Origin: Roseococcus sp. SYP-B2431
GTDB lineage: Bacteria > Pseudomonadota > Alphaproteobacteria > Acetobacterales > Acetobacteraceae
Length of the DNA: 64,000 nucleotides
Direction: 5' to 3'
NCBI RefSeq assembly: GCF_004336745.1
Contig: NZ_SJXD01000022.1
Span: 248,001-312,000, forward strand
A program made the position numbers and the translations under genes. The stretch's first letter is position 1; each line of letters starts with the position of its first letter. Positions 16,226 through 27,910 of the stretch are shown piece by piece. Below the pieces are notes generated by a model. The model saw only the letters and a list, made by a program, of their open reading frames with translations, searched no databases and was not told the DNA's origin.

Positions 16226-17851
16226 ATGGCTGCTTCCGATTACGATGCGCTTTCCCGCGTCGCCGCGAACCATCAGCCGCTGACGCCGCTGCTCTTCCTG
16301 GAGCGAAGCGCCGCGGTGTTCCCCGATCACCTGGCCGTGGTGCATGGCACGATCCGCCGCAATTATGCCGAGCTGCGCGCACGTTGCGTGAAGCTCGCGC
16401 ATGCGCTGACGCAGCGCGGTCTCGGGCGCGGCGACACGGTGGCGGCGATGCTGCCCAACACGCCCGCGATGCTGGAATGCCACTATGGCGTGCCCATGGC
16501 CGGCTGCGTGCTGAACAGCATCAACACACGCCTCGATGCGGCGACGATCGCCTATATCCTCGACCATGGCGAGGCGCGCATTCTCATCGTGGATCGCGAA
16601 TTCGTGCCGGTGCTGCGCGCGGCGCTGGCGCAATGCGGGAACCGCCCCGAAATCATCGAGGTGAACGACAGCGAGGCGCCGTCACCCGAAACGCTGGGCG
16701 GGCTCGACTACGAGACGCTGCTCGCCGAGGGTGGTGCGGATTTCGCCTGGCCCATGCCGCGCGACGAGTGGGACGCCATCGCGCTCAACTACACCTCGGG
16801 CACGACGGGCAAGCCGAAGGGCGTGGTCTATCATCATCGCGGCGCCCAGCTGCTGGCGGTGAGCAACGTGCTTTCGGCGGGGATGGGGCGGCATCCGGTC
16901 TATCTCTGGACGCTGCCGATGTTCCATTGCAACGGCTGGTGCTTCCCCTGGACCATCACCGCGATGGCTGGCACGCATGTCTGCCTGCGCGCGGTGCGTG
17001 GGGCCGCGATGTGGTCGCTCATCGCCGAGCATGGCGTGACCCATATGTGCGGCGCGCCGATCGTGATGGGGACGCTGCTCGCGACACCAGATGCCGAGAA
17101 GCGTCCGCTGCCAGGGGCGATCACCTTCGTCGTCGCCGGCGCGCCGCCGCCAGAGGCGGTGCTCGCCGCCATGGGCGCGGCGGGCTTCGGCGTGCTGCAC
17201 GTCTATGGGCTGACGGAGTGCTACGGCCCCTCCGTCACCAACGAGTGGCACCGCGAATGGAGCGCGGCGCCCGCCGCCGAGCAGGCGCGGCTGATGGCGC
17301 GGCAGGGCGTGCGCTACGTCGCGCTCGAAGGCCTCGACGTGATGGATCCCGAGACCATGACGCCCATCCCCGCCGACGGCGTGGCGATGGGCGAGGTCAT
17401 GATGCAGGGCAATAGCGTCATGAAGGGCTATCTGAAGGACAAGGCGGCGACCGACGCGGCCTTCGCCGGCGGCTGGTTCCACACGGGCGACCTCGCGGTG
17501 AAGCATCCGGACGGCTACGTGCAGCTGCGCGACCGCTCGAAGGACATCATCATCTCGGGCGGCGAGAATATTTCCTCGATCGAGGTCGAGGACGCCCTGT
17601 TCAAGCATCCGGCCGTGTCGCTCGCCGCCGTCGTCGCCCAGCCCGACGAGAAATGGGGCGAGGTGCCCTGCGCCTTCGTCGAGCTGAAGCCGGGGCAGGA
17701 GGCCAGCGAGGCCGAGATGATCGCGCATTGCCGCAGCCTGCTCGCGGGCTTCAAGACACCCAAGCGGATCGTCTTCACGGAGCTGCCGAAGACCAGCACG
17801 GGCAAGATCCAGAAGCACGTGCTGCGCGGCCAGTTGCGCCAGCCGCTCTGA
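16226..17851 (+). CDS. AMP-binding fatty acyl-CoA ligase (DmdB/medium-chain type)
   Basis: The 541-aa adenylate-forming ligase shows YTSGTTGKPKG (ATP loop), YGLTECYGP, the GWFHTGD hinge region, DRSKDIIISGGENISSIEVE and the C-terminal catalytic lysine in STGKIQK. The pattern resembles medium-chain acyl-CoA synthetases and 3-methylmercaptopropionyl-CoA ligase DmdB, including LPMFHCNGWCFPW. The ATG at 16226 sits one base after the hydratase stop. Together with the enoyl-CoA hydratase it suggests breakdown of a medium-chain, branched or sulfur-containing acid. Confidence 0.9.
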   Translation: MAASDYDALSRVAANHQPLTPLLFLERSAAVFPDHLAVVHGTIRRNYAELRARCVKLAHALTQRGLGRGDTVAAMLPNTPAMLECHYGVPMAGCVLNSINTRLDAATIAYILDHGEARILIVDREFVPVLRAALAQCGNRPEIIEVNDSEAPSPETLGGLDYETLLAEGGADFAWPMPRDEWDAIALNYTSGTTGKPKGVVYHHRGAQLLAVSNVLSAGMGRHPVYLWTLPMFHCNGWCFPWTITAMAGTHVCLRAVRGAAMWSLIAEHGVTHMCGAPIVMGTLLATPDAEKRPLPGAITFVVAGAPPPEAVLAAMGAAGFGVLHVYGLTECYGPSVTNEWHREWSAAPAAEQARLMARQGVRYVALEGLDVMDPETMTPIPADGVAMGEVMMQGNSVMKGYLKDKAATDAAFAGGWFHTGDLAVKHPDGYVQLRDRSKDIIISGGENISSIEVEDALFKHPAVSLAAVVAQPDEKWGEVPCAFVELKPGQEASEAEMIAHCRSLLAGFKTPKRIVFTELPKTSTGKIQKHVLRGQLRQPL

Positions 17852-17953
17852 CGCCGGCCGAAGGCTCAACGGCCGCACCTATACACCCCCACGGGACCTG
17901 ACCTAGCCTGCCTCCACACCGGCCCGTAAGCGGCCGGGAGATGGAGAAGACGC

Positions 17954-18928
17954 TTGAACCGCCGCACCTTTCTGGCTGCCGCCGCGACGACGCTGGCCGC
18001 CAACCCCATGACGCATGCCCATGCCCAGGATTATCCAACGCGGCCGATCCGCCTCATTGTCGGCTTCGCGCCCGGTGGAGGCTCCGACCTCGTGGCCCGG
18101 CCCCTCGCCCAGAAGATGCAGCCCTTGCTCGGCCAGCCGATCGTGGTCGAGAACCGGGGCGGCGCCAACGGCAACCTCGGCCTGGATGCCGTCGCGAAGA
18201 GCGCGCCGGACGGCTATACCTTCGGCCATGTGAACAACAGCGTCATCGCGATGAACCCGCTGATGTATCGCAACCTGCCCTATGATCCGCAGCGCGACCT
18301 GGTGCCCGTCGCGACGGTGACGCAGAGCGCCCTGTTCATGATGGTCCCGGCCAGCATGCCGGTGCGCAACCTGACCGAATTCGTGGAGCTCGCCCGCCGG
18401 CGCCCCGGCACGATGAACTTCGGCTCCGGCGGCGCGGGGGGAATCACCCATCTCGGCTTCGAGCTGTTCCGCAACCAGACCAATGTGCAGATCGCCCACA
18501 TTCCCTATCGCGGCAGCGCGCCCGCGCTGCAGGACATGCTCGGCGGCCGCATCCAGCTGATGGTCGACGCGATCAGCCTCGCCAAGCCGCAGGTCGATGC
18601 CGGGCTGGTGCGCGCGATCGCCTTCCTCGGCGAGGAACGGCATCCGGTGCTGAACACAGTGCCGACCGCGATCGAGCAGGGCTTCCCGAATCTCGTCGTC
18701 CGCGGCTGGCAGGGCTTCGTGGCGCCGACCGGGACGCCTCCGGCCGTGCTCGCAAGGCTGGAAGGCGCCTTTCGCCAGGCGGTGGCGGATCCGGACATCC
18801 AGAGCACCTTCGCCACCCAGGGCCAGACCGCCGTGTTCCGTGGCCAGCAGGACATGGCTCGGATGATCCAGGAGGAGCGGGCGCGCTGGGCGCCGATCAT
18901 TCAGGATCTGAACATCCAACTGGACTGA
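17954..18928 (+). CDS. Bug/TctC-family periplasmic substrate-binding protein
   Basis: The 324-aa product has a basic n-region and export signal (NRRTFLAAAATTLAANPM, cut near AHAQ), then the family blocks PIRLIVGFAPGGGSDLVAR, VENRGGANGN and HIPYRGSAPAL. A TTG at 17954 is taken as the start: GGAGA precedes it at a six-base distance, and no ATG would keep the signal peptide. It follows the acyl-CoA ligase by about 100 bases on the same strand, so its ligand could be the acid that the upstream operon degrades. This is inference from position only. Confidence 0.92.
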   Translation: MNRRTFLAAAATTLAANPMTHAHAQDYPTRPIRLIVGFAPGGGSDLVARPLAQKMQPLLGQPIVVENRGGANGNLGLDAVAKSAPDGYTFGHVNNSVIAMNPLMYRNLPYDPQRDLVPVATVTQSALFMMVPASMPVRNLTEFVELARRRPGTMNFGSGGAGGITHLGFELFRNQTNVQIAHIPYRGSAPALQDMLGGRIQLMVDAISLAKPQVDAGLVRAIAFLGEERHPVLNTVPTAIEQGFPNLVVRGWQGFVAPTGTPPAVLARLEGAFRQAVADPDIQSTFATQGQTAVFRGQQDMARMIQEERARWAPIIQDLNIQLD

Positions 18929-18941
18929 GGCACGATCCTCT

Positions 18942-18964
18942 GCGCGGCGGATCTTCCGCCGCGC
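18942..18964. terminator. Hairpin between convergent genes
   Basis: A 10-bp perfect stem, GCGCGGCGGA (18942-18951) with TCCGCCGCGC (18955-18964), and a three-base loop fills the gap between two convergent genes and touches the stop of the TRIC-like gene. There is no T-tract on either side, so termination is likely but not certain. Confidence 0.55.
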
Positions 18965-19599
18965 TAATCCTCGGTCTTCGGTGCGACGGGCAGCCGCCAT
19001 TTGCGCGAGATCGCGATCATCCGCAGCGTCAGGCACAGCCCGACGGCCGCCACGGAGACGATCGGGGCGGGGATGGCCAGCCACTGCCCCGCCACCACCA
19101 CGAGCGCTGCGACCAGCGCCGCCACGGCGTAGATCTCGGCCTGGAGCACCACCGGCACGCGCGCCGTCAGCACGTCGCGCACCATGCCGCCGCCGATGCC
19201 GCTGATCACGCCGAGCAGGGCCGCCATCGGCGGCGAGAGCCCGAAGGCCAGCGCCTTGTACGTCCCCGTCACGGCAAAGACGCCGAGCCCCACCGCATCG
19301 AAGAACAGCACGGCCGAGGCGAGGCGGGTGACCGTCTGCTGGCTGAAGAAGACCAGCAGCCCCGCGGCCGTGGAAATGGCCAGCGCATGCCAGCTCGCGA
19401 TGGAATCCGGCGGCACGGCGCCGAGCAGCAGGTCGCGCAGGATGCCGCCGGAGGTGGCGGTCACGAAGGCCAGGACCAGCACGCCGAAGACGTCCATGCC
19501 CCGCCGCGTGCCCAGCGCCGCGCCGCTGAGGGCGAAGACGAAGATGCCCACGAGGTCGAGCGCGTGGATCACGTAGGAGACAGGCAGGTCGGCCGTCAT
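18964..19599 (-). CDS. Trimeric intracellular cation channel (TRIC/UPF0126) family membrane protein
   Basis: The 211-aa product has about seven predicted membrane helices built from two similar halves, each with the conserved glycine/arginine signature (SGGILRDLLLG in the first half, GGGMVRDVL in the second). Prokaryotic TRIC homologues form potassium-permeable trimeric channels; some bacterial members have been linked to glycine transport. The ATG at 19599 follows GGAG. It lies 12 bases downstream of the phosphoesterase stop and may be co-transcribed with it. Confidence 0.9.
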   Translation of the reverse strand: MTADLPVSYVIHALDLVGIFVFALSGAALGTRRGMDVFGVLVLAFVTATSGGILRDLLLGAVPPDSIASWHALAISTAAGLLVFFSQQTVTRLASAVLFFDAVGLGVFAVTGTYKALAFGLSPPMAALLGVISGIGGGMVRDVLTARVPVVLQAEIYAVAALVAALVVVAGQWLAIPAPIVSVAAVGLCLTLRMIAISRKWRLPVAPKTED

Positions 19600-19611
19600 G
19601 GGAGAAGCTCC

Positions 19612-20319
19612 TCAGGCCGTCAGGATACCGATCCGGCCCTCTTCGAGCACCCCGCAGGTGAGCGGGCCGCCGAAGACGGCACCGGTGTCGAGGTTGATGC
19701 GGTTCTCCCGCAGGTCGGCCTCGCGCTCGCGAACGGGGGTGTGGCCATGCACGACGATCACGCCGTGATCGGCCTCGCTGTCGAGGAAGGCGCCGCGGAT
19801 GCGCAGCAGGTCCTCGGGCGTCTGCTCCCCCAGGGGAAGGCCCGGGCGGATGCCGGCATGGACGAAGAGATAGGGGCCGACTTGGTGGTGCAGCCGCAGC
19901 CCGCGCAGGAAGCCGATATGCGCGGCGGGGATGCCGGCGGCCCAGCTGTCGCGCGGCGCGAGGGGGTCGAGGCCCCAGCTCGCGAGGGCCTGGCTGCCGC
20001 CGTAATACATCCAGTCGGTGGCGCTGGGACTGTCGCCGTCCAGCGCGGCGAGAAGCGTGTCCTCATGGTTGCCGCGCAGGTTCACGACCGGGCAGGCCTT
20101 GAAGCCCATCACGGCCTCGATGGCGCCAGCGGAATCGGGACCGCGATCGATGAAGTCGCCGAGATGGACGACGGAGGCGCCGGAGGTGGGGTTCGCCTTC
20201 AGGTCGGCGCGGATGAGGTCGTGCAGGGCCCTGAGCTGGTCGGCGCAGCCGTGGACATCGCCGATGGCGTAGATGCGCGTGCCGACAGGCAGGGTCGCGG
20301 GCGCCTTGAGCCACTTCAT
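19612..20319 (-). CDS. Metallophosphoesterase (PPP/ApaH-like serine/threonine phosphatase family)
   Basis: The 235-aa cytosolic enzyme displays the calcineurin-like metal site motifs in order: GDVHG (20-24), GDFIDRG (54-60) and GNHE (about 83-86), with later metal-binding His in VHAGIRPG and VHGHTP. This arrangement is that of bacterial PPP-type phosphatases and diadenosine tetraphosphatases; whether it acts on proteins or nucleotides is not decidable here. It follows prfB by about 80 bases on the same strand. Confidence 0.93.
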   Translation of the reverse strand: MKWLKAPATLPVGTRIYAIGDVHGCADQLRALHDLIRADLKANPTSGASVVHLGDFIDRGPDSAGAIEAVMGFKACPVVNLRGNHEDTLLAALDGDSPSATDWMYYGGSQALASWGLDPLAPRDSWAAGIPAAHIGFLRGLRLHHQVGPYLFVHAGIRPGLPLGEQTPEDLLRIRGAFLDSEADHGVIVVHGHTPVREREADLRENRINLDTGAVFGGPLTCGVLEEGRIGILTA

Positions 20320-20381
20320 GGCGAGAGGCGCCGCGCCCCCTTGACCAGCGAGAGTGCGGGGAGCCTGTCCGCCGCCGGGGC

Positions 20382-20400
20382 CCAGGGGCAGTGCCCCTGG
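20382..20400. repeat. Perfect inverted repeat just past prfB
   Basis: CCAGGGGCA and TGCCCCTGG face each other across one base, starting four bases after the prfB stop. In transcription terms it would form a stem right after the stop codon, but no T-run follows. It may be a Rho-type end, an mRNA-stabilising hairpin or an extragenic palindrome. Confidence 0.5.
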
Positions 20401-20403
20401 CCT

Positions 20404-21535
20404 TCAGCGCGCCGAAGCACTCGCATCCGACCGCGTGTTCCCCACGCGTGCGGCCAGCGCCGCCGCCATGAAGTCGTCGATGTCCCCATCCAGCACGGCG
20501 GTCGGGTTCCCCTTCTCCAGCCCGCTGCGAAGATCCTTCACCAGCTGGTAGGGCTGCAGCACGTAGTTCCGGATCTGGTGGCCCCAGCCGATGTCTGTCT
20601 TGCCGGCCTCGATATTGTCGCTGATGGCCTCGCGCTTGCGCAGTTCCAGCTCGTAGAGGCGCGCCTTGAGCATATCCATCGCGATGACGCGGTTGCGGTG
20701 CTGCGAGCGGTCCTGGGTGGAGGCGGCGACGATGCCGGTCGGGATATGCGTGAAGCGCACGCCCGATTCCGTCTTGTTCACGTGCTGCCCGCCGGCGCCG
20801 GAGGCGCGGAAGGTGTCGGTCTTGAGGTCGGCCGGGTTGATCTCGATCTCGATCTTGTCGTCGATCACCGGATAGACATAGACGCTGGCGAAGCTGGTCT
20901 GGCGCTTGTCGTTGCCGCCGAAGGGGCTGATGCGCACCAGGCGGTGCACGCCCGTCTCGGTCTTCAGCCAGCCGAAGGCATTGTCGCCGCTGACCTGGAG
21001 CGTGGCGGATTTGATGCCCGCCTCCTCGCCTTCGGACTGTTCCGTCAGCGTGACCTTGTAGCCGCGCCGCTCGGCCCAGCGCATGTACATGCGCATCAGC
21101 ATCTCGGCCCAGTCCTGGGCCTCGGTGCCGCCGGCGCCGGCATTCACCTCGATATAGGCGTCGTTGTGGTCGGCCTCGCCCGAGAGCAGGCTTTCGATCT
21201 CGCGGCGCTTGGCCTCGACGGCGAAGGATTCGAGGTCGGCCACGGCGGCGTCGGCCGTCGCGGCGTCGCTCTCGGCCTCGGCCATCTCGATGAGCTCCAT
21301 TGCATCGGCGACGGACTGCTCCAGCTTCTGGACGCCCTCGACCTGCTCGACGAGACGGCCCCGCTCGCGCATGAGGCGCTGGGCCTCGGCGGCGTCGTTC
21401 CAGAGGGTGGGGTCCTCGGCCCGGGCGTTCAGCTCGGCGAGGCGGATGAGAGAGGCATCCCAGTCAAAGATGCCTCCTCAGCAGAGTCACCGAAGCGGTG
21501 ATCTGCTCGTGCAACTGTGTGGCATCGGCGCGCAT
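20404..21535 (-). CDS. prfB: Peptide chain release factor 2, expressed through +1 programmed frameshift
   Basis: RF2 ends translation at UGA and UAA. Translation starts at the ATG at 21535 (GAGG upstream), runs 23 codons to an in-frame TGA (21466-21464), and must shift +1 to give a 376-aa protein. The main part shows the SPF codon-recognition tripeptide (RISPFGG) and the GGQ loop ([16 protein letters not shown]) that triggers hydrolysis. The shift site has every classical part: AGGAGG, three bases, then CTT TGA C. Low RF2 raises the shift, so the gene controls itself. A plain ORF caller would start it at the internal ATG at 21372 and lose over 50 residues. Confidence 0.95.
21463..21478 (-). 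promoter_or_regulatory. prfB +1 recoding site
   Basis: Reading the minus strand from 21478, AGGAGG (21478-21473) is followed by CAT, the slippery CTT (21469-21467), the in-frame stop TGA (21466-21464) and C. This is the same spacing as the E. coli RF2 site, where the internal Shine-Dalgarno pairs with the ribosome and pushes it from CUU to UUU-type pairing in the +1 frame. Confidence 0.93.
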
Positions 21536-21544
21536 GATGGGACC

Positions 21545-24130
<2,586 letters not shown>

Positions 24131-24345
24131 AGGGGATCGGCAGTCATGGGCATGGGCGGCATCTAGCACATTATGGGGGAGCCGGGCGTCGGTTTCCCCA
24201 ACGCATGGCTGGCCCGGAGATTTCACCGGCCTGCGGCAAATTTGCGGCGCGCGGCCGTCGCCGGGCGGATTGGCGCGAAGCGAGGCCGTCTCCACCGCCG
24301 TTGCAAGGGAAGCGAGCGGTTCCCCGGGACCTGTCGCGGAAGAAG

Positions 24346-24374
24346 TTGGGGCGCCCTGGATTGTGCTGTTAGCT
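24346..24374 (+). promoter_or_regulatory. Candidate promoter of the ABC importer operon
   Basis: TTGGGG (24346-24351), a 17-base spacer and TTAGCT (24369-24374) lie about 50 bases before the receptor start in the divergent gap with the PBP1A gene. The match is moderate. Confidence 0.3.
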
Positions 24375-24424
24375 TGCTGCTACAAGCCGCGCTTCGCTGC
24401 GCCAAACCCGGGGGACCTCACAAG

Positions 24425-26014
24425 ATGCGCTCGACATTCCGCGCCCTGGCCGTTTCAGGCCTTCTGGGACTGGCGGCCACTCAGGCCCCCGCGCAAACCC
24501 TGACCATGGCCGTCGGCGCCCCGGTCACCAGCCTGGACCCGCACTACCACCAGCTCTCGCCCAACAACGCGGCGGCGAGCATGATCTTCAGCCGGCTGGT
24601 CGAGACCGACGATCGCGCGCGCAGCGTCCCCGGCCTCGCCGAGAGCTGGCGCGCCGTGGAGCCCACCGTGTGGGAGTTCAAGCTCCGCGCCGGGGTGCGC
24701 TTCCACAACGGGCGCGAATTCACGGCCGAGGACGTGGCCTACACCCTGGCGCGCGTGCCCAATGTCCCGAACAGCCCGGCCTCCTTCACCGTCTTCGTCC
24801 GCCCCATCGTAAGGGTGGAGGTCGTGGATCCCCTGACCATCCGGCTGCACACGCGGACCCCCTATCCGCTGCTGCCCATGGACATGACGAACATCTATAT
24901 CCTCGACCGCGAGACCCATGAGGGCGGGTCGACCGAGCGCTTCAACAGCGGCGAGCTGGCGGTCGGCACCGGGCCCTTCCGCGTCGTGCGGCACGCCAAT
25001 GGCGACCGCATCGAGCTGGAGCGCAACGACCAGTATTTCGGCGACCGCCCGGCCTTCCAGCGGGTCAACTACCGCATGATCACCAATGACGCGGCCCGGA
25101 CCGCGGCCCTGATGGCCGGCGACGTGGACGTGATCGACCAGGTTCCCACCGCCGATCTGAGCCGGATGCGGAACGACAGCCGGCTCGCGCTCTACGAGAC
25201 CACGGGCCTGCGGCTGATCTTCCTCTGGACGGACCATTCCCGCGAGGATGCGACGCCCTTCGTGACGGACAATGACGGCCGGCCCATGGCCCGCAATCCG
25301 CTGAAGGACATCCGGGTCCGCCGCGCGCTTTCCATGGCCATCGACCGGCCGAACATGGTGGGACGCGTCATGGAAGGCGCGGCGACGGCCACCGGGCAGT
25401 TCCTCGCCGAGGGCGTGACCAGCCATATCCCGGGCTATCCCGTGCCGCGCTTCGATCCCGACGGCGCGCGGCGCCTGCTGGCCGAGGCGGGCTTCCCGCA
25501 GGGCTTCCGCATCACCCTGCATGGGCCCAACGACCGTTATCCCAACGACGCCCGGATCATCCAGGCCGTCGGCCAGATGTGGACCCGCATCGGCGTGCGC
25601 ACCACGGTCGAGGCCCTGACCTGGCCGACCTATATCGGCCGCGCCGGCCGGGCCGAGTTCTCCTCCTTCCTGATGGGCTGGGGCATGAACCCGGACGGGA
25701 GCCACCCGCTGCGCAACCTGATCGCCTGCCCGAACCGCGACACCGGCCTCGGCGCCTCCAACCGCGGCCGCTACTGCAATGCCGAGCTGGACCGCGGCCT
25801 CGAGGAATCCTCGCAGATGCTGGACGAGGAAGCCCGGCAGACGCGGCTCATCGAGCTGGAGCGGATGGCGCTGGACGACGTGGCGCTCATCCCGCTGCAC
25901 ATCCAGACCAATATCTGGGCCGCCCGCCGCGGCTTCGCGGTGACGCCCCGCGCGGACGAGCTGACACGGGCGCAGGATGTGCGCCCCGCCTCCGCCCCGG
26001 CCGCGGCGCGCTGA
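24425..26014 (+). CDS. Peptide-type ABC transporter substrate-binding protein (family 5)
   Basis: This is the periplasmic receptor of the importer encoded by the next four genes. The 529-aa product has a signal peptide (TFRALAVSGLLGLAATQAPAQ) and the SBP family 5 signatures: SLDPHYHQLSPNNAAASMIFSRL, WEFKLRAGVRFHNGREFTAEDV and VGTGPFRV. Family members bind di- or oligopeptides, nickel, or various amine and opine compounds, so the ligand stays open. The first gene of a five-gene unit; the permease GTG follows its stop after one base. Confidence 0.93.
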   Translation: MRSTFRALAVSGLLGLAATQAPAQTLTMAVGAPVTSLDPHYHQLSPNNAAASMIFSRLVETDDRARSVPGLAESWRAVEPTVWEFKLRAGVRFHNGREFTAEDVAYTLARVPNVPNSPASFTVFVRPIVRVEVVDPLTIRLHTRTPYPLLPMDMTNIYILDRETHEGGSTERFNSGELAVGTGPFRVVRHANGDRIELERNDQYFGDRPAFQRVNYRMITNDAARTAALMAGDVDVIDQVPTADLSRMRNDSRLALYETTGLRLIFLWTDHSREDATPFVTDNDGRPMARNPLKDIRVRRALSMAIDRPNMVGRVMEGAATATGQFLAEGVTSHIPGYPVPRFDPDGARRLLAEAGFPQGFRITLHGPNDRYPNDARIIQAVGQMWTRIGVRTTVEALTWPTYIGRAGRAEFSSFLMGWGMNPDGSHPLRNLIACPNRDTGLGASNRGRYCNAELDRGLEESSQMLDEEARQTRLIELERMALDDVALIPLHIQTNIWAARRGFAVTPRADELTRAQDVRPASAPAAAR

Positions 26015-26015
26015 C

Positions 26016-26990
26016 GTGACCGTCTATCTCCTGCGGCGGCTGCTGCAGGCGCTGCTGGTGATGCTCGCCATGAGCGTCATCGTCTTCGTCGGCGTCTATG
26101 CCATCGGCGATCCCGTCGAGATCCTGATCTCGCCCGATGCCGACCAGATCGAGCGCGAGCGCGCCATCAAGGCGCTCGGCCTCGACCTTCCGCTCTGGCA
26201 GCAATACCTGACCTTCCTGACCCGCGCGGTGCAGGGCGATCTCGGCCGGAGCTTCGTCTTCAACGAGCCGGCGCTGCAACTCATCCTGCAGAAGATGCCC
26301 GCGACGCTGGAGCTGGCGGTCGGCGCCACCTTCATGGCGGTGCTGATCGGCCTGCCGCTGGGCCTATATGCCGGCCTCAAGCCGGACAGCGTGGGTTCGA
26401 AGGCGATCATGGCGGGAAGCATCCTCGGCTTCTCGCTGCCGACCTTCTGGGTCGGGCTCATGCTCATCATGGTCTTCGCCGTGCAGCTCGGCTGGCTGCC
26501 CAGCACGGGCCGCGGCGAAACGGCGGAATTCCTCGGGCTGCGATGGTCGTTCCTGACGCGGGACGGGCTGGCCCACCTCATCCTACCGGCGATCAACCTC
26601 TCGTTGTTCAAGATCAGCCTCGTCGTCCGGCTGACGCGCTCCGGCGTGCGTGAGACCATGCTGATGGACTACGTGAAGTTCGCCCGCGCCAAGGGCCTCT
26701 CCCCGGCGCGCGTGACCTATGTGCACGTCTTCAAGAACATCCTGATCCCGGTCGTGACCGTGGTCGGGCTGGAGCTCGGCTCGACCATCGCCTTCTCGGT
26801 GGTGACGGAGAGCGTCTTCGCCTGGCCGGGCATGGGCAAGCTGATCATCGACAGCATCAACGTGCTCGATCGGCCCGTGATCGTGGCCTATCTGATGATC
26901 ATCGTGCTGATGTTCATCATCATCAACCTGGCGGTGGACCTCCTTTACTCGACGCTGGATCCGCGCGTGCGGCTGGAGGGCAAGTCGTGA
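26016..26990 (+). CDS. ABC transporter permease, DppB type
   Basis: Inner-membrane subunit of the peptide-type importer. The 324-aa product has six predicted helices, starting with the typical YLLRRLLQALLVMLAMSVIVF, a periplasmic loop with DLGRSF, and the cytoplasmic EAA loop (YVKFARAKGLSPARVTYVHVFKNILIPV) that docks to the ATPases. The GTG at 26016 is chosen because it lies one base after the receptor stop and gives the family N-terminus; a longer frame exists but overlaps the receptor gene. Confidence 0.94.
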   Translation: MTVYLLRRLLQALLVMLAMSVIVFVGVYAIGDPVEILISPDADQIERERAIKALGLDLPLWQQYLTFLTRAVQGDLGRSFVFNEPALQLILQKMPATLELAVGATFMAVLIGLPLGLYAGLKPDSVGSKAIMAGSILGFSLPTFWVGLMLIMVFAVQLGWLPSTGRGETAEFLGLRWSFLTRDGLAHLILPAINLSLFKISLVVRLTRSGVRETMLMDYVKFARAKGLSPARVTYVHVFKNILIPVVTVVGLELGSTIAFSVVTESVFAWPGMGKLIIDSINVLDRPVIVAYLMIIVLMFIIINLAVDLLYSTLDPRVRLEGKS

Positions 26991-27910
26991 GCGACGTCAC
27001 CGTCAACGAAGTCCCCGTCGTCGCGAAGGTGGTGAAGGAGGAGACCCCCTTCCGCCGCTTCGTCTCGGAGTTCTTCGCGAGCAAGATCGCGACGGGCGGG
27101 CTGATCGTCTTCGGGATCATCGCGCTCCTGGCCATCCTCGCCCCCTGGATCACGCCGCAGAATCCCTACGACCTCGCGCAGCTCGACATCATGGACGGGC
27201 GGCTGGAGCCGGGCTCGGTGGGCGGGTCGGGCATGACCCACTGGCTCGGCACGGACGACCAGGGCCGCGACATGCTGTCCGGCATCATCTACGGGCTACG
27301 CATCTCCCTAACCGTGGGCGTCGGCTCGGCCTTCATCGCCTCGCTGGTGGGCGCCTCGCTCGGGCTGCTGGCCGCCTATGGCGGCGGCCGGACCGACAGC
27401 GTGATCATGCGCCTCGTCGACCTGCAGCTCTCCTTCCCCACCATCCTCGCGGCGCTGATGATCCTGGCCTTCCTGGGCAAGGGCATTGGCAATGTGGTGA
27501 TCGCGCTGGTCATCGTGGAATGGGCCTATTACGCCCGCACGGTGCGCGGCTCGGCGCTGGTCGAGCGGCGGCGCGAATACATCGAGGCGGCGCAGTGCCT
27601 GGCCCTGCCCACGCGGCGCATCCTGTTCCGGCACCTGCTGCCCAACTGCCTGCCGCCGCTGATCGTGGTCGGCACGATCCAGGTCGCGCGCGCCATCGCG
27701 CTGGAGGCGACGCTGTCCTTCCTCGGCCTGGGCGTGCCGATCACCGAGCCCTCGCTCGGCCTGCTGATCGCCAATGGCTACGAGTACATGCTGAGCGGGA
27801 AGTACTGGATCAGCTTCTATCCGGGCATCGCGCTGCTGGTGACCATCGTGAGCATCAACCTGATGGGCGACCATCTCCGCGACGTTCTGAATCCGAGGCT
27901 GAAGAAGTAA
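26987..27910 (+). CDS. ABC transporter permease, DppC type
   Basis: Second inner-membrane subunit, 307 aa, with the N-terminal extension and first helix (IATGGLIVFGIIALLAILAPWITP), the GTDDQGRDMLSGIIYGLRISL motif that marks DppC/OppC, and the EAA loop EYIEAAQCLALPTRRILFRHLLPN. The GTG start overlaps the DppB stop by four bases, indicating coupled translation and equal stoichiometry of the two permeases. Confidence 0.94.
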   Translation: MSDVTVNEVPVVAKVVKEETPFRRFVSEFFASKIATGGLIVFGIIALLAILAPWITPQNPYDLAQLDIMDGRLEPGSVGGSGMTHWLGTDDQGRDMLSGIIYGLRISLTVGVGSAFIASLVGASLGLLAAYGGGRTDSVIMRLVDLQLSFPTILAALMILAFLGKGIGNVVIALVIVEWAYYARTVRGSALVERRREYIEAAQCLALPTRRILFRHLLPNCLPPLIVVGTIQVARAIALEATLSFLGLGVPITEPSLGLLIANGYEYMLSGKYWISFYPGIALLVTIVSINLMGDHLRDVLNPRLKK

